Positions 10,101 to 18,816 of a DNA stretch of 64,000 bases are shown here, piece by piece. Numbering within the stretch: position 1 is the stretch's first letter; every line of letters begins with the position of its first letter. The translations under genes and the position numbers were made by a program. The stretch lies in NCBI RefSeq assembly GCF_003260125.1, contig NZ_QHKO01000004.1:124001-188000 (forward strand). The letters are read 5' to 3'. Under the pieces are notes generated by a model. It saw nothing but the letters and a program-made list of their open reading frames with translations, searched no databases and was not told the origin of the DNA. The stretch comes from Lujinxingia litoralis (GTDB taxonomy: Bacteria; Myxococcota_A; Bradymonadia; Bradymonadales; Bradymonadaceae).

Positions 10101-10782
10101 AGAGCGTCCGCCCGCTCCGATCGGTGATCGTCACCGAGATCATCAGCGGCACCCGCTCCCCGCGCTCGGCAAAGACCTCTTCCATCGCCACGATGAAGGC
10201 CTTGAGGTTGAGCGTATCAAAGACCGTCTCGGCCAGCAGCAGGTCGACGCCCCCTTCCAAAAGGCCCTCAATCTGCTCGGCGTAGGCCTGGCGGATCGCA
10301 TCAAAACTCACCGCCCGGTACATCGGCCGGTTCACATCCGGCGACATTGAGAGCGCGCGGTTGGTCGGCCCCACCGCCCCGGCCACAAAACGACGCCGCT
10401 CCCCGGGACGTGCGCTGACCTCGTCGGCCACCTGCCGCGCCAGGCGCGCGGCGGCCACGTTGAGCTCGTAGCACACGTCCTCCAGCGCGTAGTCGGCCAT
10501 CGAGATGCGCTGCGCGTTAAACGTGTTGGTCTCAATGATGTCGGCCCCGGCCTCCAGATACTCCCGGTGGATCCCGGCGATGACCTCCGGACGGGTCAAC
10601 ACCAGCAGATCATTATTCCCCTGGAGCGGGCTCGGATGGTCGGCAAAACGCTCGCCACGGAAGTCTTCCTCGCCGAGCTTGTGGCGCTGAATCATCGTGC
10701 CCATCGCCCCGTCGAGCACCAGAATCCGCTCCCGGAGCGCTGCTTCAATCGCCTCTTTCGCCGGGGTTCGCCCCTTTTCCAT
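7102..10782 (-). CDS. metH: Cobalamin-dependent methionine synthase MetH
   Basis: The enzyme transfers the methyl group of 5-methyltetrahydrofolate through cobalamin to homocysteine, giving methionine. At 1226 aa it is full length. Domains in order are a homocysteine-binding barrel (start [10 protein letters not shown]; zinc cysteines in GINCALG and GGCCGTTP), a pterin-binding barrel ([11 protein letters not shown]), a B12 cap and the B12-binding domain. The B12 domain has the base-off His motif [11 protein letters not shown]. The SAM-dependent reactivation domain, with [15 protein letters not shown], is last. ATG at 10782 follows AAGGAG at a good distance; a GTG 33 nt upstream lacks a site. 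I looked for a SAM, SAH or cobalamin riboswitch in the short leader and saw none. The Nfu-like gene upstream is separated by a terminator, so metH should have its own promoter. Confidence 0.98.
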   Translation of the reverse strand: MEKGRTPAKEAIEAALRERILVLDGAMGTMIQRHKLGEEDFRGERFADHPSPLQGNNDLLVLTRPEVIAGIHREYLEAGADIIETNTFNAQRISMADYALEDVCYELNVAAARLARQVADEVSARPGERRRFVAGAVGPTNRALSMSPDVNRPMYRAVSFDAIRQAYAEQIEGLLEGGVDLLLAETVFDTLNLKAFIVAMEEVFAERGERVPLMISVTITDRSGRTLSGQTIEAFWTSVEHARPLSVGINCALGAEEMRPFMGELARQAPVYTSSYPNAGLPNEFGEYEQSAAQMAAIIEEFAQQGWLNVVGGCCGTTPEHIRAIAEKVAPYPARVPVAVSPLTRFSGLEPCVLRPDANFTMVGERTNVTGSRKFARLIRAQDYEEALSVARHQVEGGANILDVNVDDGMLDSVQVMTDFLNLVATEPEISRLPIMIDSSRFEVIEAGLKCVQGKAIVNSISLKEGEEVFRRQAETIRRFGAAVVVMLFDEEGQAVTLAHRRRIAHRAYAILREVGFEGRDIIFDANVLTVGTGMAEHDDYAVGFIEGVRAVKAELEGVKTVGGVSNVSFSFRGQNAVREAINAAFLYHAIAAGLDMGIVNAAQIEVYDEIDPELLELVEDMLLNRRPDATERLVDFAENYSADPRRQVAEAQWREGSVEERLKHALIKGIVDYVEEDVAEALQHYPRALDIIEGPLMAGMGVVGDLFGEGKMFLPQVVKSARAMKKAVAYLLPQMEAEKEEGQAQGRGTIVMATVKGDVHDIGKNIVGVVLGCNNYEVIDLGVMVPAEQILDAVVEHQADMLGLSGLITPSLDEMVHVAREMERRQMSTPLLIGGATTSRRHTSIKIAPEYSGEVVHVVDASRVGAAVGGLLGEERESYVAEVRAQQVRDREIYQQRGQRPMLPLAEARARRIPIAFEAADIAEPSFLGVRQIDDLSLEALVPYIDWTPFFVAWEIRGAYPQVLDDERYREIARETFDQGRRMLDEIIADRSLRASAAWGFFPAGAEGDDILLFEDEARTRVRERLCMLRQQRERPGKEQANRCLADYIAPVESGLPDYLGAFAVCAGHGIEELVARYQRDHDDYRAIMVKVLADRLAEAFAEYLHRQAREAWGYGQGEALSNEALIAEQYRGIRPAPGYPACPDHTEKAKLWELLDVERRIGLQLTESFAMWPTAAVSGWYFAHPSARYLRVGDVGKDQIQDYARRKGMSVAEVERWLAPNLGY

Positions 10783-10863
10783 CGCCCTGCTCCTTGCTCC
10801 GGGTGCCTGAGACACCCCTTGATGCCGCCTCCGGAAGCCCGCCCGGCGCGACGTTCACACCAC

Positions 10864-10899
10864 AAAAAAGAGGCGCGGACCGCAGCGGTCGCGCGCCTC
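10864..10899 (-). terminator. Intrinsic terminator of the Nfu-like gene
   Basis: On the minus strand a GC-rich stem (pairing 10870-10877 with 10892-10899, plus inner pairs) is followed by six T's (the A-run at 10864-10869). It lies between the Nfu-like stop and the metH start. Confidence 0.85.
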
Positions 10900-10937
10900 A
10901 CTCCATCCCGCGTCCGGGGCCGCAGGCCCCGGGGCCC

Positions 10938-11216
10938 CTAATCAAAGGGGCTCTCGGTGTAGTAGGGGTTATCGCCGGAGCCGTGATCGGTCACGTCGAT
11001 GATCTGCGCGATATCCTCGGCAAAGGCCTCGCGAAGCAGGCGCTCCACGCCCTGCTTCAACGTGGCCGAAGAGGCCGCACACCCCTGGCAGCCGCCCATC
11101 ATCTGGATGTAAACGTTGCGGTCCAGGTAGTCCACCAGCTCGATCTTACCGCCGTGGCCGGCCACAAAAGGGTTGATTTCATCGTCGATCAACTTCTGAA
11201 TCTGTCGTCGCATCAT
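10938..11216 (-). CDS. NifU C-terminal domain (Nfu-type) iron-sulphur scaffold protein
   Basis: A 92-aa protein made only of the NifU C-terminal domain, which binds a labile Fe-S cluster and passes it to apo-proteins in the cytoplasm. The defining CxxC is in GGCQGCAASSATL (about residues 53-56). The N-terminal helix MRRQIQKLIDDEINPFVAGH and the second helix VERLLREAF are as in Nfu proteins. It lacks the A-type N-terminal domain of NfuA. Two adjacent ATGs (11216 and 11213) could serve; GGAG upstream fits the second slightly better. It is monocistronic, with its own terminator. Confidence 0.9.
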   Translation of the reverse strand: MMRRQIQKLIDDEINPFVAGHGGKIELVDYLDRNVYIQMMGGCQGCAASSATLKQGVERLLREAFAEDIAQIIDVTDHGSGDNPYYTESPFD

Positions 11217-11396
11217 CGCGCTCCGCGCTAAAAGTCAGGTCTGGCCGCGTTCAACTCCTGGAAACGCGCGGCTTCGGGTATAGCCAACGAGCCCTTCTTT
11301 GCCAACATTCCCACCGGCACAGGCTGCCTTGTCAGCGGGAAGACTTTGGGCATAGAGTGGCGCGTCTCTCGGCCCCCCCCTCGTGGAGCAGTCCCT

Positions 11397-13178
11397 ATGC
11401 ACAGCCCCCGCCAGAAGGCTCAGCGTCGCGTTCTGTACGCGATGGCCTGGTTTGTCTTCCTCTTCTGCTCGTCGGTGATCGTCACCGGCATGATCGTCGG
11501 CCAGTCCTCGCCATCGGTGGCACAGGAAGCGGTCGAATCTCCCGACACCGCCCCCCAGGGCGATGACGCCGCGCTGCCCGACGCCTCAGCCGGCGAGGGC
11601 TCACCTGAGGCCGAGGCCCCGGCGCCCGCCGAGGAGGTCACCGAGCCCGCCCCGACGGCCGCGCCCACGGAGGAAGCCAAGCCCGCCGAGGCCGGCGAGG
11701 CCGGCGAAAACGTCGCCGCTCAGAACGCCGAAGCCGGGCAGTTTAAGCTCGGCGAGATGGAGGGAGAGGACTCCTCGCTGGGTGAGAAGTTTGTGAGCTT
11801 CTTTGGCATCTTCGCCCTGCTGGGCGTGGCCTGGCTCCTCTCGACCAACCGCCGCGCCATCAACTGGCGCCTGGTCGCCATCGGCACCGGCCTGCAGCTG
11901 GGCTTTGCGCTCTTTATTTTCTACGTCCCCGGCGGCCAGAAGGTCTTTGAGATCGCCACCGTCGCGGTGAGCAAACTCCTGGAGTTCACCAACTCCGGCG
12001 CCGAGTTCATCTTCGCCAGCTACGTCACCGGCTCGGTCGAAGGGGGCTTAATCAACTTCGCCTTCGCCGTGCTCCCGACCATCATCTTCTTCAGCGCGCT
12101 GATGACCGTGCTCTACCACCTGGGCATCATGCAGAAGCTGGTGCACATGTTTGCCTGGGTCATGCAGCGCACCATGGGCATCAGCGGCGCCGAGAGCATG
12201 TCGGCTGCGGCCAACATCTTCGTGGGCCAGACCGAAGCCCCCCTGGTGGTCAAACCCTTTGTGAAAAACATGACCGTCTCCGAGCTGATGGTCGTGATGA
12301 CCGGCGGCTTCGCCACCGTGGCCGGCGGGGTGCTGGCCATCTACGTGGGCATGATGGAGCCCTCCTTCCCCGACATCGCCGGCCACCTGCTGGCGGCCTC
12401 GGTGATGAGCGCCCCGGCCGCTCTGGTCATCGCCAAGATCATCTACCCGGAGACCGGCCACCCGGCCACCGCCGGCAAACTCGAGATGGAAGACCTGCGC
12501 GAGGACGTCAACGTGCTCGACGCCGCCAGCCGCGGCGCCGCCGAAGGCATGAAACTCGCCCTCAACGTCGCGGCGATGCTCCTGGCTTTCATCGCGCTGA
12601 TCGGTCTGATCAACTACCTGATCACCTGGCCCAGCCTGATGATCAACGCCTCCACCCTGGGCTCGCTGGCCGAGGCCTACGCCGCGGCCAGCATGACGAT
12701 TCCCCAGGGCTGCGACCCGGCCACCGTCGCCGACGCCGCGATGGTGGGCTGCATTGAGACCATGCAGGCCGCCCCGGGCATGACCTCCTCCTGGATCGCC
12801 CCGGTCGTGACCATGCAGGACATCTTCGGCTACGTCTTCTGGCCCTTTGCCTGGGTGATGGGCGTGCCGGTGGAAGACTGCTACACCATCGCGCGCCTTT
12901 TGGGCGAAAAGATGGTGATCAATGAGCTCGTCGCCTACGGCAGCCTGCAGCAGCTCCTGCTCGACCCCAACGTCGTGCTCTCGGATCGCTCGATCATCAT
13001 CGCCACCTACGCCCTGTGCGGCTTTGCCAACTTCGGGTCCATCGGCATTCAGCTCGGCGGCATCGGCGGCATCGCTCCGGAGCGCAAGCAGGACCTGGCT
13101 CGCATCGCACTGCGCGCGATGTTCGGCGGCACCCTGGCGGCGTTTATGACCGCCACCATCGCCGGCATCCTGATCTGA
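11397..13178 (+). CDS. Concentrative nucleoside transporter (CNT/NupC family) with long acidic N-terminal region
   Basis: An inner-membrane protein expected to import nucleosides with H+ or Na+. The CNT core spans about residues 130-593, with the substrate-site motif GQTEAPLVVKPF, the gate region MTGGFATVAGGVLA, and the C-terminal signature CGFANFGSIGIQLGGIGG. About 593 aa is longer than usual for a bacterial CNT (around 400). The extra part is a first membrane segment (about 15-38) followed by about 80 residues rich in Ala, Pro and Glu, and an insertion around 425-480 with Cys residues. GGAG precedes the ATG at 11397. The downstream genes encode a nucleoside phosphorylase and cytidine deaminase, which supports the role. 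Confidence 0.92.
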   Translation: MHSPRQKAQRRVLYAMAWFVFLFCSSVIVTGMIVGQSSPSVAQEAVESPDTAPQGDDAALPDASAGEGSPEAEAPAPAEEVTEPAPTAAPTEEAKPAEAGEAGENVAAQNAEAGQFKLGEMEGEDSSLGEKFVSFFGIFALLGVAWLLSTNRRAINWRLVAIGTGLQLGFALFIFYVPGGQKVFEIATVAVSKLLEFTNSGAEFIFASYVTGSVEGGLINFAFAVLPTIIFFSALMTVLYHLGIMQKLVHMFAWVMQRTMGISGAESMSAAANIFVGQTEAPLVVKPFVKNMTVSELMVVMTGGFATVAGGVLAIYVGMMEPSFPDIAGHLLAASVMSAPAALVIAKIIYPETGHPATAGKLEMEDLREDVNVLDAASRGAAEGMKLALNVAAMLLAFIALIGLINYLITWPSLMINASTLGSLAEAYAAASMTIPQGCDPATVADAAMVGCIETMQAAPGMTSSWIAPVVTMQDIFGYVFWPFAWVMGVPVEDCYTIARLLGEKMVINELVAYGSLQQLLLDPNVVLSDRSIIIATYALCGFANFGSIGIQLGGIGGIAPERKQDLARIALRAMFGGTLAAFMTATIAGILI

Positions 13179-13201
13179 TTACCTTAGCTGACCCCGACCT
13201 C

Positions 13202-13236
13202 TGGAGGGGCCCCGCCAGGCGCGGGCCCCTCTTCTT
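13202..13236 (+). terminator. Probable terminator after the nucleoside transporter
   Basis: A GC stem of the form gaggggccc ... gggcccctc is followed by a T-rich tail (ttcttcg), 25 nt after the transporter stop. The tail is short, so partial read-through into the phosphorylase gene is possible. Confidence 0.6.
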
Positions 13237-13302
13237 CGCCCCGGGCTCTGCAAAGCCCCACTCAACAGGGCGACGAACCCGATACCTTTGCTGGAGTATA
13301 TG

Positions 13303-14148
13303 ATGGCCCACCCCACCTCCGATCTGGCCGGCCGTGCCCAGGCCAGCGCCGACTTCCTCAAAGCCCGCATCACCGACGCCCCCCGCATCGCCATGATCCT
13401 GGGCAGCGGCCTGGGCGCCATCGGCGATCAGCTCGACGACGCCACCGCCATTGACTACGCCGAGATCCCCAACTTCCCGGTCTCCGGCGTCGAAGGCCAC
13501 AAAGGCCGCCTGGTCTTCGGGCGCCTCGAAGGCGTCCCGGTCGTCGTGATGCAGGGCCGCTCGCACTTCTACGAGGGCTGGTCGATGCAGGAGGTCACCT
13601 TCCCGGTGCGCGCCTTCCATCTGCTGGGCATCGATCACCTGGTGGTCACCAACTCCGCCGGGGGCATCAACGCCGACTACAAACCCGGCGACCTGATGAT
13701 CATCAACGATCATATCAACTTCACCGGGCAGAACCCCCTGCACGGCCCCAACGAAGACGCCTTCGGACCGCGCTTCCCCGATATGAGCGATCCCTACAGC
13801 GCCGAGCTGCGCCAGCTCCTTCACCAGGTCGCCCACAGCCGGGATATCGCCGTCAAAGAAGGGGTCTACGCCGGTGTCGCCGGCCCCAGCTACGAGACCC
13901 CGGCCGAGGTGCGTATGCTGCGCACCCTGGGCGGCGACGCCGTGGGTATGTCCACGGTGCCCGAGGTCATCGTCGCCAGCCATTGCGGCATGAAGGTCGC
14001 CGGCATCAGCTGCATCACCAACTATGCCGCCGGCTTAAGTGACACCAAGCTCCACCACGACGAGGTCAAAGAGACCGCCGACCGCGTCCGGGAAACCTTC
14101 ACCGGCCTGGTGCGCGGACTCGTCCAGGCCATCGCTCACACCCTCTGA
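13303..14148 (+). CDS. punA: Purine nucleoside phosphorylase (trimeric PNP family)
   Basis: Splits purine nucleosides with phosphate into base and ribose 1-phosphate in the cytoplasm. The 281-aa length matches the inosine/guanosine-specific trimeric class. Visible motifs are the phosphate loop ILGSGLGAIGD, FPVSGVEGHKGRLVFG, MQGRSHFYEGW, TNSAGGIN, and the base-site GPSYETPAEVRMLRTLG followed by GMSTVPE and ITNYAAGL. ATG at 13303 sits six bases after GGAG; the adjacent ATG at 13300 is too close. It lies between the nucleoside transporter and cytidine deaminase, forming a nucleoside salvage group. Confidence 0.95.
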   Translation: MAHPTSDLAGRAQASADFLKARITDAPRIAMILGSGLGAIGDQLDDATAIDYAEIPNFPVSGVEGHKGRLVFGRLEGVPVVVMQGRSHFYEGWSMQEVTFPVRAFHLLGIDHLVVTNSAGGINADYKPGDLMIINDHINFTGQNPLHGPNEDAFGPRFPDMSDPYSAELRQLLHQVAHSRDIAVKEGVYAGVAGPSYETPAEVRMLRTLGGDAVGMSTVPEVIVASHCGMKVAGISCITNYAAGLSDTKLHHDEVKETADRVRETFTGLVRGLVQAIAHTL

Positions 14149-14179
14149 GGCCTGCAGGCCCCACCTCCAGGAGGCACCG

Positions 14180-14614
14180 ATGACGCAGAACGATGAACGC
14201 TTCGCCGAGATCTCTGACGAGGACTGGGCTCGCCTGGAGCGCGCCGCGCTCCAGGTGCGCGAGCATGCGCATGTCCCCTACTCCAACTTTCCGGTGGGCG
14301 CCGCCCTCCTGACCGAGGATGGCGAGGTGGTGGTGGGCTGCAACGTGGAAAACGCCACCATCGGCGCCACCGTCTGCGCCGAGCGCAACGCCATCGGCAC
14401 CGCGGTGGCCAGCGGTCAGCAACGCTTTGTCGCCCTGGCCGTGGTCACCGATGTCGACGAGCCCTCGGCTCCCTGCGGCATCTGCCGCCAGGTCCTGGCC
14501 GAGTTCTGCGACGACCTCCCCATCCTGATGCTCAACACCTCCGGCACCCGCCGCTTCACCACCCTGGATGAGTTGTTGCCGATGCGTTTTTCCGGCCGCG
14601 ACTTCCTGCCCTGA
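14180..14614 (+). CDS. cdd: Cytidine deaminase
   Basis: Converts cytidine or deoxycytidine to uridine or deoxyuridine plus ammonia. The 144 aa correspond to the small homotetrameric class. The zinc site is complete: TVCAERNAIG (Cys ligand plus catalytic Glu) and PCGICRQVLAEF (two Cys ligands). CNVENAT, a substrate-binding motif, is also present. AGGAGG lies six bases before the ATG at 14180. It follows the purine phosphorylase gene by about 30 nt, so the two are probably cotranscribed, ending at the terminator at 14647. Confidence 0.95.
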   Translation: MTQNDERFAEISDEDWARLERAALQVREHAHVPYSNFPVGAALLTEDGEVVVGCNVENATIGATVCAERNAIGTAVASGQQRFVALAVVTDVDEPSAPCGICRQVLAEFCDDLPILMLNTSGTRRFTTLDELLPMRFSGRDFLP

Positions 14615-14646
14615 CAAGCACCTCCCTCTCTCGTATCGCCCCGATG

Positions 14647-14680
14647 AAACGCGCCCGCCACCTCTTGGCCGGCGCGTTTT
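14647..14680 (+). terminator. Intrinsic terminator after cdd
   Basis: aaacgcgcc (14647-14655) pairs with ggcgcgttt (14671-14679), extended by inner GCCA/TGGC pairs, and ends in T's. Confidence 0.75.
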
Positions 14681-15079
14681 CGCGTGATGCTCCCTTCCCC
14701 GCCCTCGCCCCTGTTGCCTCAGGGCGCGTCTCGGCCATGCCGGCGACCACCGGCCCGACGACGGGGCCCCTATCCCCCATCCGGGGCATCGAGTGCCCGC
14801 GCCGGATACCCTACACTGGCGTCTCCATCGCGATCTGCGCCTGACCAGGCGGCGCACCGACCTCCTGAGCCGGCCCGAAACGCCCCCTCGGCCCGCCCGG
14901 CACCGGATGGCCAGCAAGAGTTGTCACCCTGCTGGCACAATCTTCGCATCAGGATCCGGGCATATTGCACATTTGCGCCCTCACGGAAGCAGGCTTTGTG
15001 TTCCTGATTCCGCGCCGGTGTTCTACACTCACGCCTCACCTACCGGTGAAGACCTGCGCCTCTGGCCCGCGGACAAACG
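14681..15079. other. Non-coding spacer before the kinase gene
   Basis: About 400 bp without a convincing gene. A possible -10 (TACACT near 15024) has no good -35. Short open frames here have no ribosome sites or recognisable protein features. Confidence 0.5.
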
Positions 15080-18000
15080 ATGTTGGCCCTTGCCACCCCT
15101 CCCACACGATTTGGACCTTTTCGCCTCTTGGCCAGCGCCGGCAAAGGAGGCATGGGCGAGGTCTTCCGCGCGGTGCATGAAGCCCGCGATATCGAGGTGG
15201 CCATCAAGGTGATGTCGGCTCGCCGCGCCCGGGACCCCCATTTTAGCTCGGCACTGCGCGCCGAGGTGCGCGCGGTCGCCCGACTGCACCACCCGGGTAT
15301 CATTATGGTCTTCGACTGCGGAGAGGTCAGCGCCGCGGTCGAGCGTAACACCGGCGGGCGCTTTGTGGCCGGCTCCTCCTGGCTGGCCATGGAGCTGGCC
15401 AGTTACAGCCTTCAGGACCTCGACCGCTCCCGGCTGGACTGGTGGCATGTGCGAAACATCCTGGTGCGCATCCTCGATGCCCTGGCCCATTCGCACGCCC
15501 GCGGGGTGATCCACCGCGACTTAAAGCCGGCCAACGTCCTCTTTGTTGAGGGCGCCCACGGCCGCCAGCTCAAACTCTCGGACTTTGGCCTGGCCCACGC
15601 CCTGGACGATGAGCCCACCGCCGAAGACGAAGAGCCCCGACGCGTCTCGGGCACCCCGCGCTTTATGTCTCCCGAGCAGATCACCGGGCAATGGCGCGCG
15701 CAGGGACCCTGGACCGATCTCTACGCCCTGGGCTGCCTGTCCTACTGGCTGGTCGACGGCGAGCCCCCATTTCGGGACGGCGACACCGACGCGATCCTGC
15801 AGGGGCATTTACACGGGGAGCTCCCCCCGCTGCGCGCGCCCTTTGCCGTGCCCCCCCACTTCGGGATGTGGCTGGGGAGGCTGCTGGCCAAACGCCCCGA
15901 AGACCGCTTTGAGCGTGCCACCGACGCCGCCCAGGCCCTCTTTGCCCTTGGCGAGCCCCCGGGCCAGGAGCGTCCCGGCCAGCCCGCGCCCCTGGGCTTT
16001 GTGGCGCCGCTGAGCCCGACGGTGGTGCCCTCCTCCCTGAGTGAGGATCTCGGCATGACCGAGATCATCAGCGACGTGATTCACGCCCCGCCCTCGGTAC
16101 CGGAGCTCCGCGCCCTGGAGCGCCCGCCCTCCTCGCCACGCCACCGAGCAGTGGGAGCGTCCTTTTCCGTGCCCCGGACCTGGCATCGCAAAGAGGCGCC
16201 TCCGCTCTCGCTGGATCTGGTCGGGGTGGGCCTGGGACTCTTCGGCCTGCGTCAGATCCCCCTGGTGGACCGTCAGGCCGAACGCGATCAGATCTGGGAG
16301 ACCCTACGTCAGGTGGCCTACCGCTCCAGCCCTCGGTTGACCCTGTTGCGCGGGGGCACCGGCACCGGCAAAAGCCGCCTGGCCAGCTGGATGGCCGAGC
16401 GCGCCCACGAGCTGGGCGCGGCCACCCCGCTCACCGCCACCCACAGCCCCCAGGAGGGCAAGGCCGATGGCCTGGGCGGCATGCTGGCCAACCACCTGCG
16501 CTGCGTGGGGCTCTCCCGCGAACGCATCCTGGAGCGGGTGCGCCACAGCGTGGCCGACGCCTCGTTGAGCCCCGACGATCTGCACGACTGCCTGGCCCTG
16601 ACCGAGATCATCTGCGCCGCCACCCACGCCGACTACCGCGAGGAAGATGCGCGCATCCGTTTCCGCACCCCCTCGGAGCGCTACGTGGTGGTCGAGCGCT
16701 TTTTACGGCGCTTTGCCGCCCACCGCCCCCTGCTGATGGTGCTCGACGATCTGCAGTGGGGCAACGACACGCTGGCCTGGCTGGAGCACCTGCTCCACTC
16801 CGCCGAGTCTCAGGCGCTGCCCCTGCTGGTGGTGGGCACGGTGCAGACCGACGCCCTTTTGGAGCGCCCGCTGGCTCTGCAACGTCTGCGCGCGCTCGCT
16901 CGTCAGGAGCCGGTCTCTACCCTGGAGGTCGGACCGCTCAGCGAGGAGCACCAGCGGGAGCTGGTCACCCGGCTGCTCGGCCTGAACCCGGGCCTGGTCA
17001 ACCAGGTCACCGCCCGCACCGGCGGCAACCCCCTCTACGCGGTGCAGCTCGTCGGCGACTGGGTTGAGCGCGGGGTGCTGGAGCTGGGACCGGGCGGATT
17101 TCGCCTGGTCGAAGGGGAATCGGGCGCCATCCCCACCGATCTTCACCAGGTCTTTCGGGAGCGTTTGCGCCTGCTCGTGCATCAAGAGCCGGGCGAAGCT
17201 CCCAACGACGCCCTTCTCGGCCTGGAGCTGGCCGCAGTGCTCGGCACCGAGGTCCACCGCCGAGAGTGGAAGGCCGTCTGCCGTAAAGAAGGAGTGGCGC
17301 TGCCGCTTCTGGCCGTCGATCAGATGGTCTCCACCGATCTGGCCACACTGCAGGGCGGTAGCTGGAGCTTCACCCACGAGGCCCTGCGCGAAACGCTGGT
17401 TCGCCTGGCCCGGGAACAAGGCCGCCTGGCCCGCCATCATGCCCACTGCGCCCGCGCGCTCGCCGAACTCTACTCCCCGGAGCATCCGGGCATCGCGCTG
17501 CGACGCGCCCGCCACCTGATCGCCGCTGGCGAACGCGAGGCCGCGCTCCAGCCCCTGCTCCAGGCGACCGCCCAGGCCCGGGTCCGCTGCGAGTTTGAAC
17601 TCGCGCATAGCCACTGCCAGCGCTACCAGCGTCTGCTCGATGAGCTCAGCGCTCCGGCCGACGACCTGCGCCGCGCCCAGGGGTGGCTGGAGCGTGCCAA
17701 GCTCCTGATCCGCCAGGACGAACTCTCCGACGCCGACGAGGTCCTCCAGCGAGCCGCCGAGGTCGGTGAAGCCCGGCAGGAGGTCCGCCTGGTGGGCTGG
17801 GCCATGCAGCTGCGCGCCGATGTGGCCAACCGCCGGGGCCAGATCCCCGAGGGGCTAACCTTTTTGGAGCGGGCCGAAGCGATCTTTGATGCCGACGACG
17901 ACCTCCTGGGCCAGGCCCGCACCACCCAGACCCGGGCCGAGCTACGCTACTGGGCCGGTGAGTATTACGAGGCCGAGCAGCATTTCCGCCGCGCACGGCA

Positions 18001-18670
18001 ACTTTTTCGACGTGCCGGCGAAGAGCTGGAGCTGGCCCGGGTGGAGATGGCCCTGGGGGCGCTCTACACCACACTGGGCAACTCCGAACGCGCCACAGCC
18101 ATGCTCCTGCACGCCCGCGAGGTATTTGAGCGTCATGGCGACGTCGGCGAGGTCGCCAGCGCGCTCAATAACCTGGGGGAGGTGCATCGGCAGGGAGGGA
18201 ACTTCTACCAGGCCGAGCGCGCCTACCTGGAATCCCTGGCCATGCTCGAGCGCATCGGCATCACCGACGACCTGGTCATTCTGGTCAATCTGGGAATGGT
18301 GCGCCTGGTGCAGAACCATGTCGACGATGCCGCCCCGCTCTTTCGCAAAGTCCTCAGCCTCCTTCAGGGCTCGCAACGCGACGGGTATCTGGCCTTCGCG
18401 CATCTGGCCAACCTCCCGGCAGCCGCTCACCATGGCCGCTGGGACGAATGGGATCACCACCTGAGTCAGGGCATGGAGTTGCTGGAGAGCACCGGATTTG
18501 TCGACGCCGATCTGGCCGTGATCACCCGCGATGCCGGCGAACGAGCGCTGCTGGCCGGCCAGCCCGCGCGCGCGCGCCACGCGCTGCTCATCGCGCGCAG
18601 CCAGTGGCTGAGTATGGCGCGCCAGGATCAGGCCGCGAGCATCGATCGAATCTTGCTGCGCGTGCCTTGA
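15080..18670 (+). CDS. Ser/Thr protein kinase fused to a P-loop ATPase and TPR domain
   Basis: A 1196-aa cytoplasmic signalling protein with no membrane segment. The Hanks-type kinase domain (about residues 12-290) is intact: glycine loop SAGKGGMGEVF, VAIKVM lysine, HRDLKPANVLF catalytic loop, DFGLAH and FMSPEQ. After a linker, an AAA-16/STAND-like ATPase begins around residue 395, with Walker A RGGTGTGKSRL (about 423) and Walker B LLMVLDDLQW (about 552). The C-terminal third (about 820-1160) is alpha-solenoid with TPR-type repeats such as ALNNLGEVHRQGGNFYQAER. This kinase-ATPase-TPR layout occurs in myxobacteria and relatives, where substrates are mostly unknown. The ribosome site is weak. 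The target and trigger cannot be deduced from the sequence. Confidence 0.93.
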   Translation: MLALATPPTRFGPFRLLASAGKGGMGEVFRAVHEARDIEVAIKVMSARRARDPHFSSALRAEVRAVARLHHPGIIMVFDCGEVSAAVERNTGGRFVAGSSWLAMELASYSLQDLDRSRLDWWHVRNILVRILDALAHSHARGVIHRDLKPANVLFVEGAHGRQLKLSDFGLAHALDDEPTAEDEEPRRVSGTPRFMSPEQITGQWRAQGPWTDLYALGCLSYWLVDGEPPFRDGDTDAILQGHLHGELPPLRAPFAVPPHFGMWLGRLLAKRPEDRFERATDAAQALFALGEPPGQERPGQPAPLGFVAPLSPTVVPSSLSEDLGMTEIISDVIHAPPSVPELRALERPPSSPRHRAVGASFSVPRTWHRKEAPPLSLDLVGVGLGLFGLRQIPLVDRQAERDQIWETLRQVAYRSSPRLTLLRGGTGTGKSRLASWMAERAHELGAATPLTATHSPQEGKADGLGGMLANHLRCVGLSRERILERVRHSVADASLSPDDLHDCLALTEIICAATHADYREEDARIRFRTPSERYVVVERFLRRFAAHRPLLMVLDDLQWGNDTLAWLEHLLHSAESQALPLLVVGTVQTDALLERPLALQRLRALARQEPVSTLEVGPLSEEHQRELVTRLLGLNPGLVNQVTARTGGNPLYAVQLVGDWVERGVLELGPGGFRLVEGESGAIPTDLHQVFRERLRLLVHQEPGEAPNDALLGLELAAVLGTEVHRREWKAVCRKEGVALPLLAVDQMVSTDLATLQGGSWSFTHEALRETLVRLAREQGRLARHHAHCARALAELYSPEHPGIALRRARHLIAAGEREAALQPLLQATAQARVRCEFELAHSHCQRYQRLLDELSAPADDLRRAQGWLERAKLLIRQDELSDADEVLQRAAEVGEARQEVRLVGWAMQLRADVANRRGQIPEGLTFLERAEAIFDADDDLLGQARTTQTRAELRYWAGEYYEAEQHFRRARQLFRRAGEELELARVEMALGALYTTLGNSERATAMLLHAREVFERHGDVGEVASALNNLGEVHRQGGNFYQAERAYLESLAMLERIGITDDLVILVNLGMVRLVQNHVDDAAPLFRKVLSLLQGSQRDGYLAFAHLANLPAAAHHGRWDEWDHHLSQGMELLESTGFVDADLAVITRDAGERALLAGQPARARHALLIARSQWLSMARQDQAASIDRILLRVP

Positions 18671-18816
18671 AAGACGCCCGCCGGTGCCCTTCTTTGGGGG
18701 GCAACGGGCTCGCCGGGGGCGGCCCATCGCTCAACCAGACAGGTTTCGGGGGAGCCGCCCACAGGCCGGACGCATCGACCTCTGCCCGGGCATGGCCCCC
18801 CTCTCCAGGGCAGACG

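Noticed and set aside
8389..10350. Long plus-strand open frame opposite metH
   Set aside because: Shadow of metH on the other strand; composition rich in His, Arg and Pro without any domain.
10783..10869. SAM, SAH or cobalamin riboswitch before metH
   Set aside because: The leader is under 90 nt, and I could not find the conserved cores of these riboswitches.
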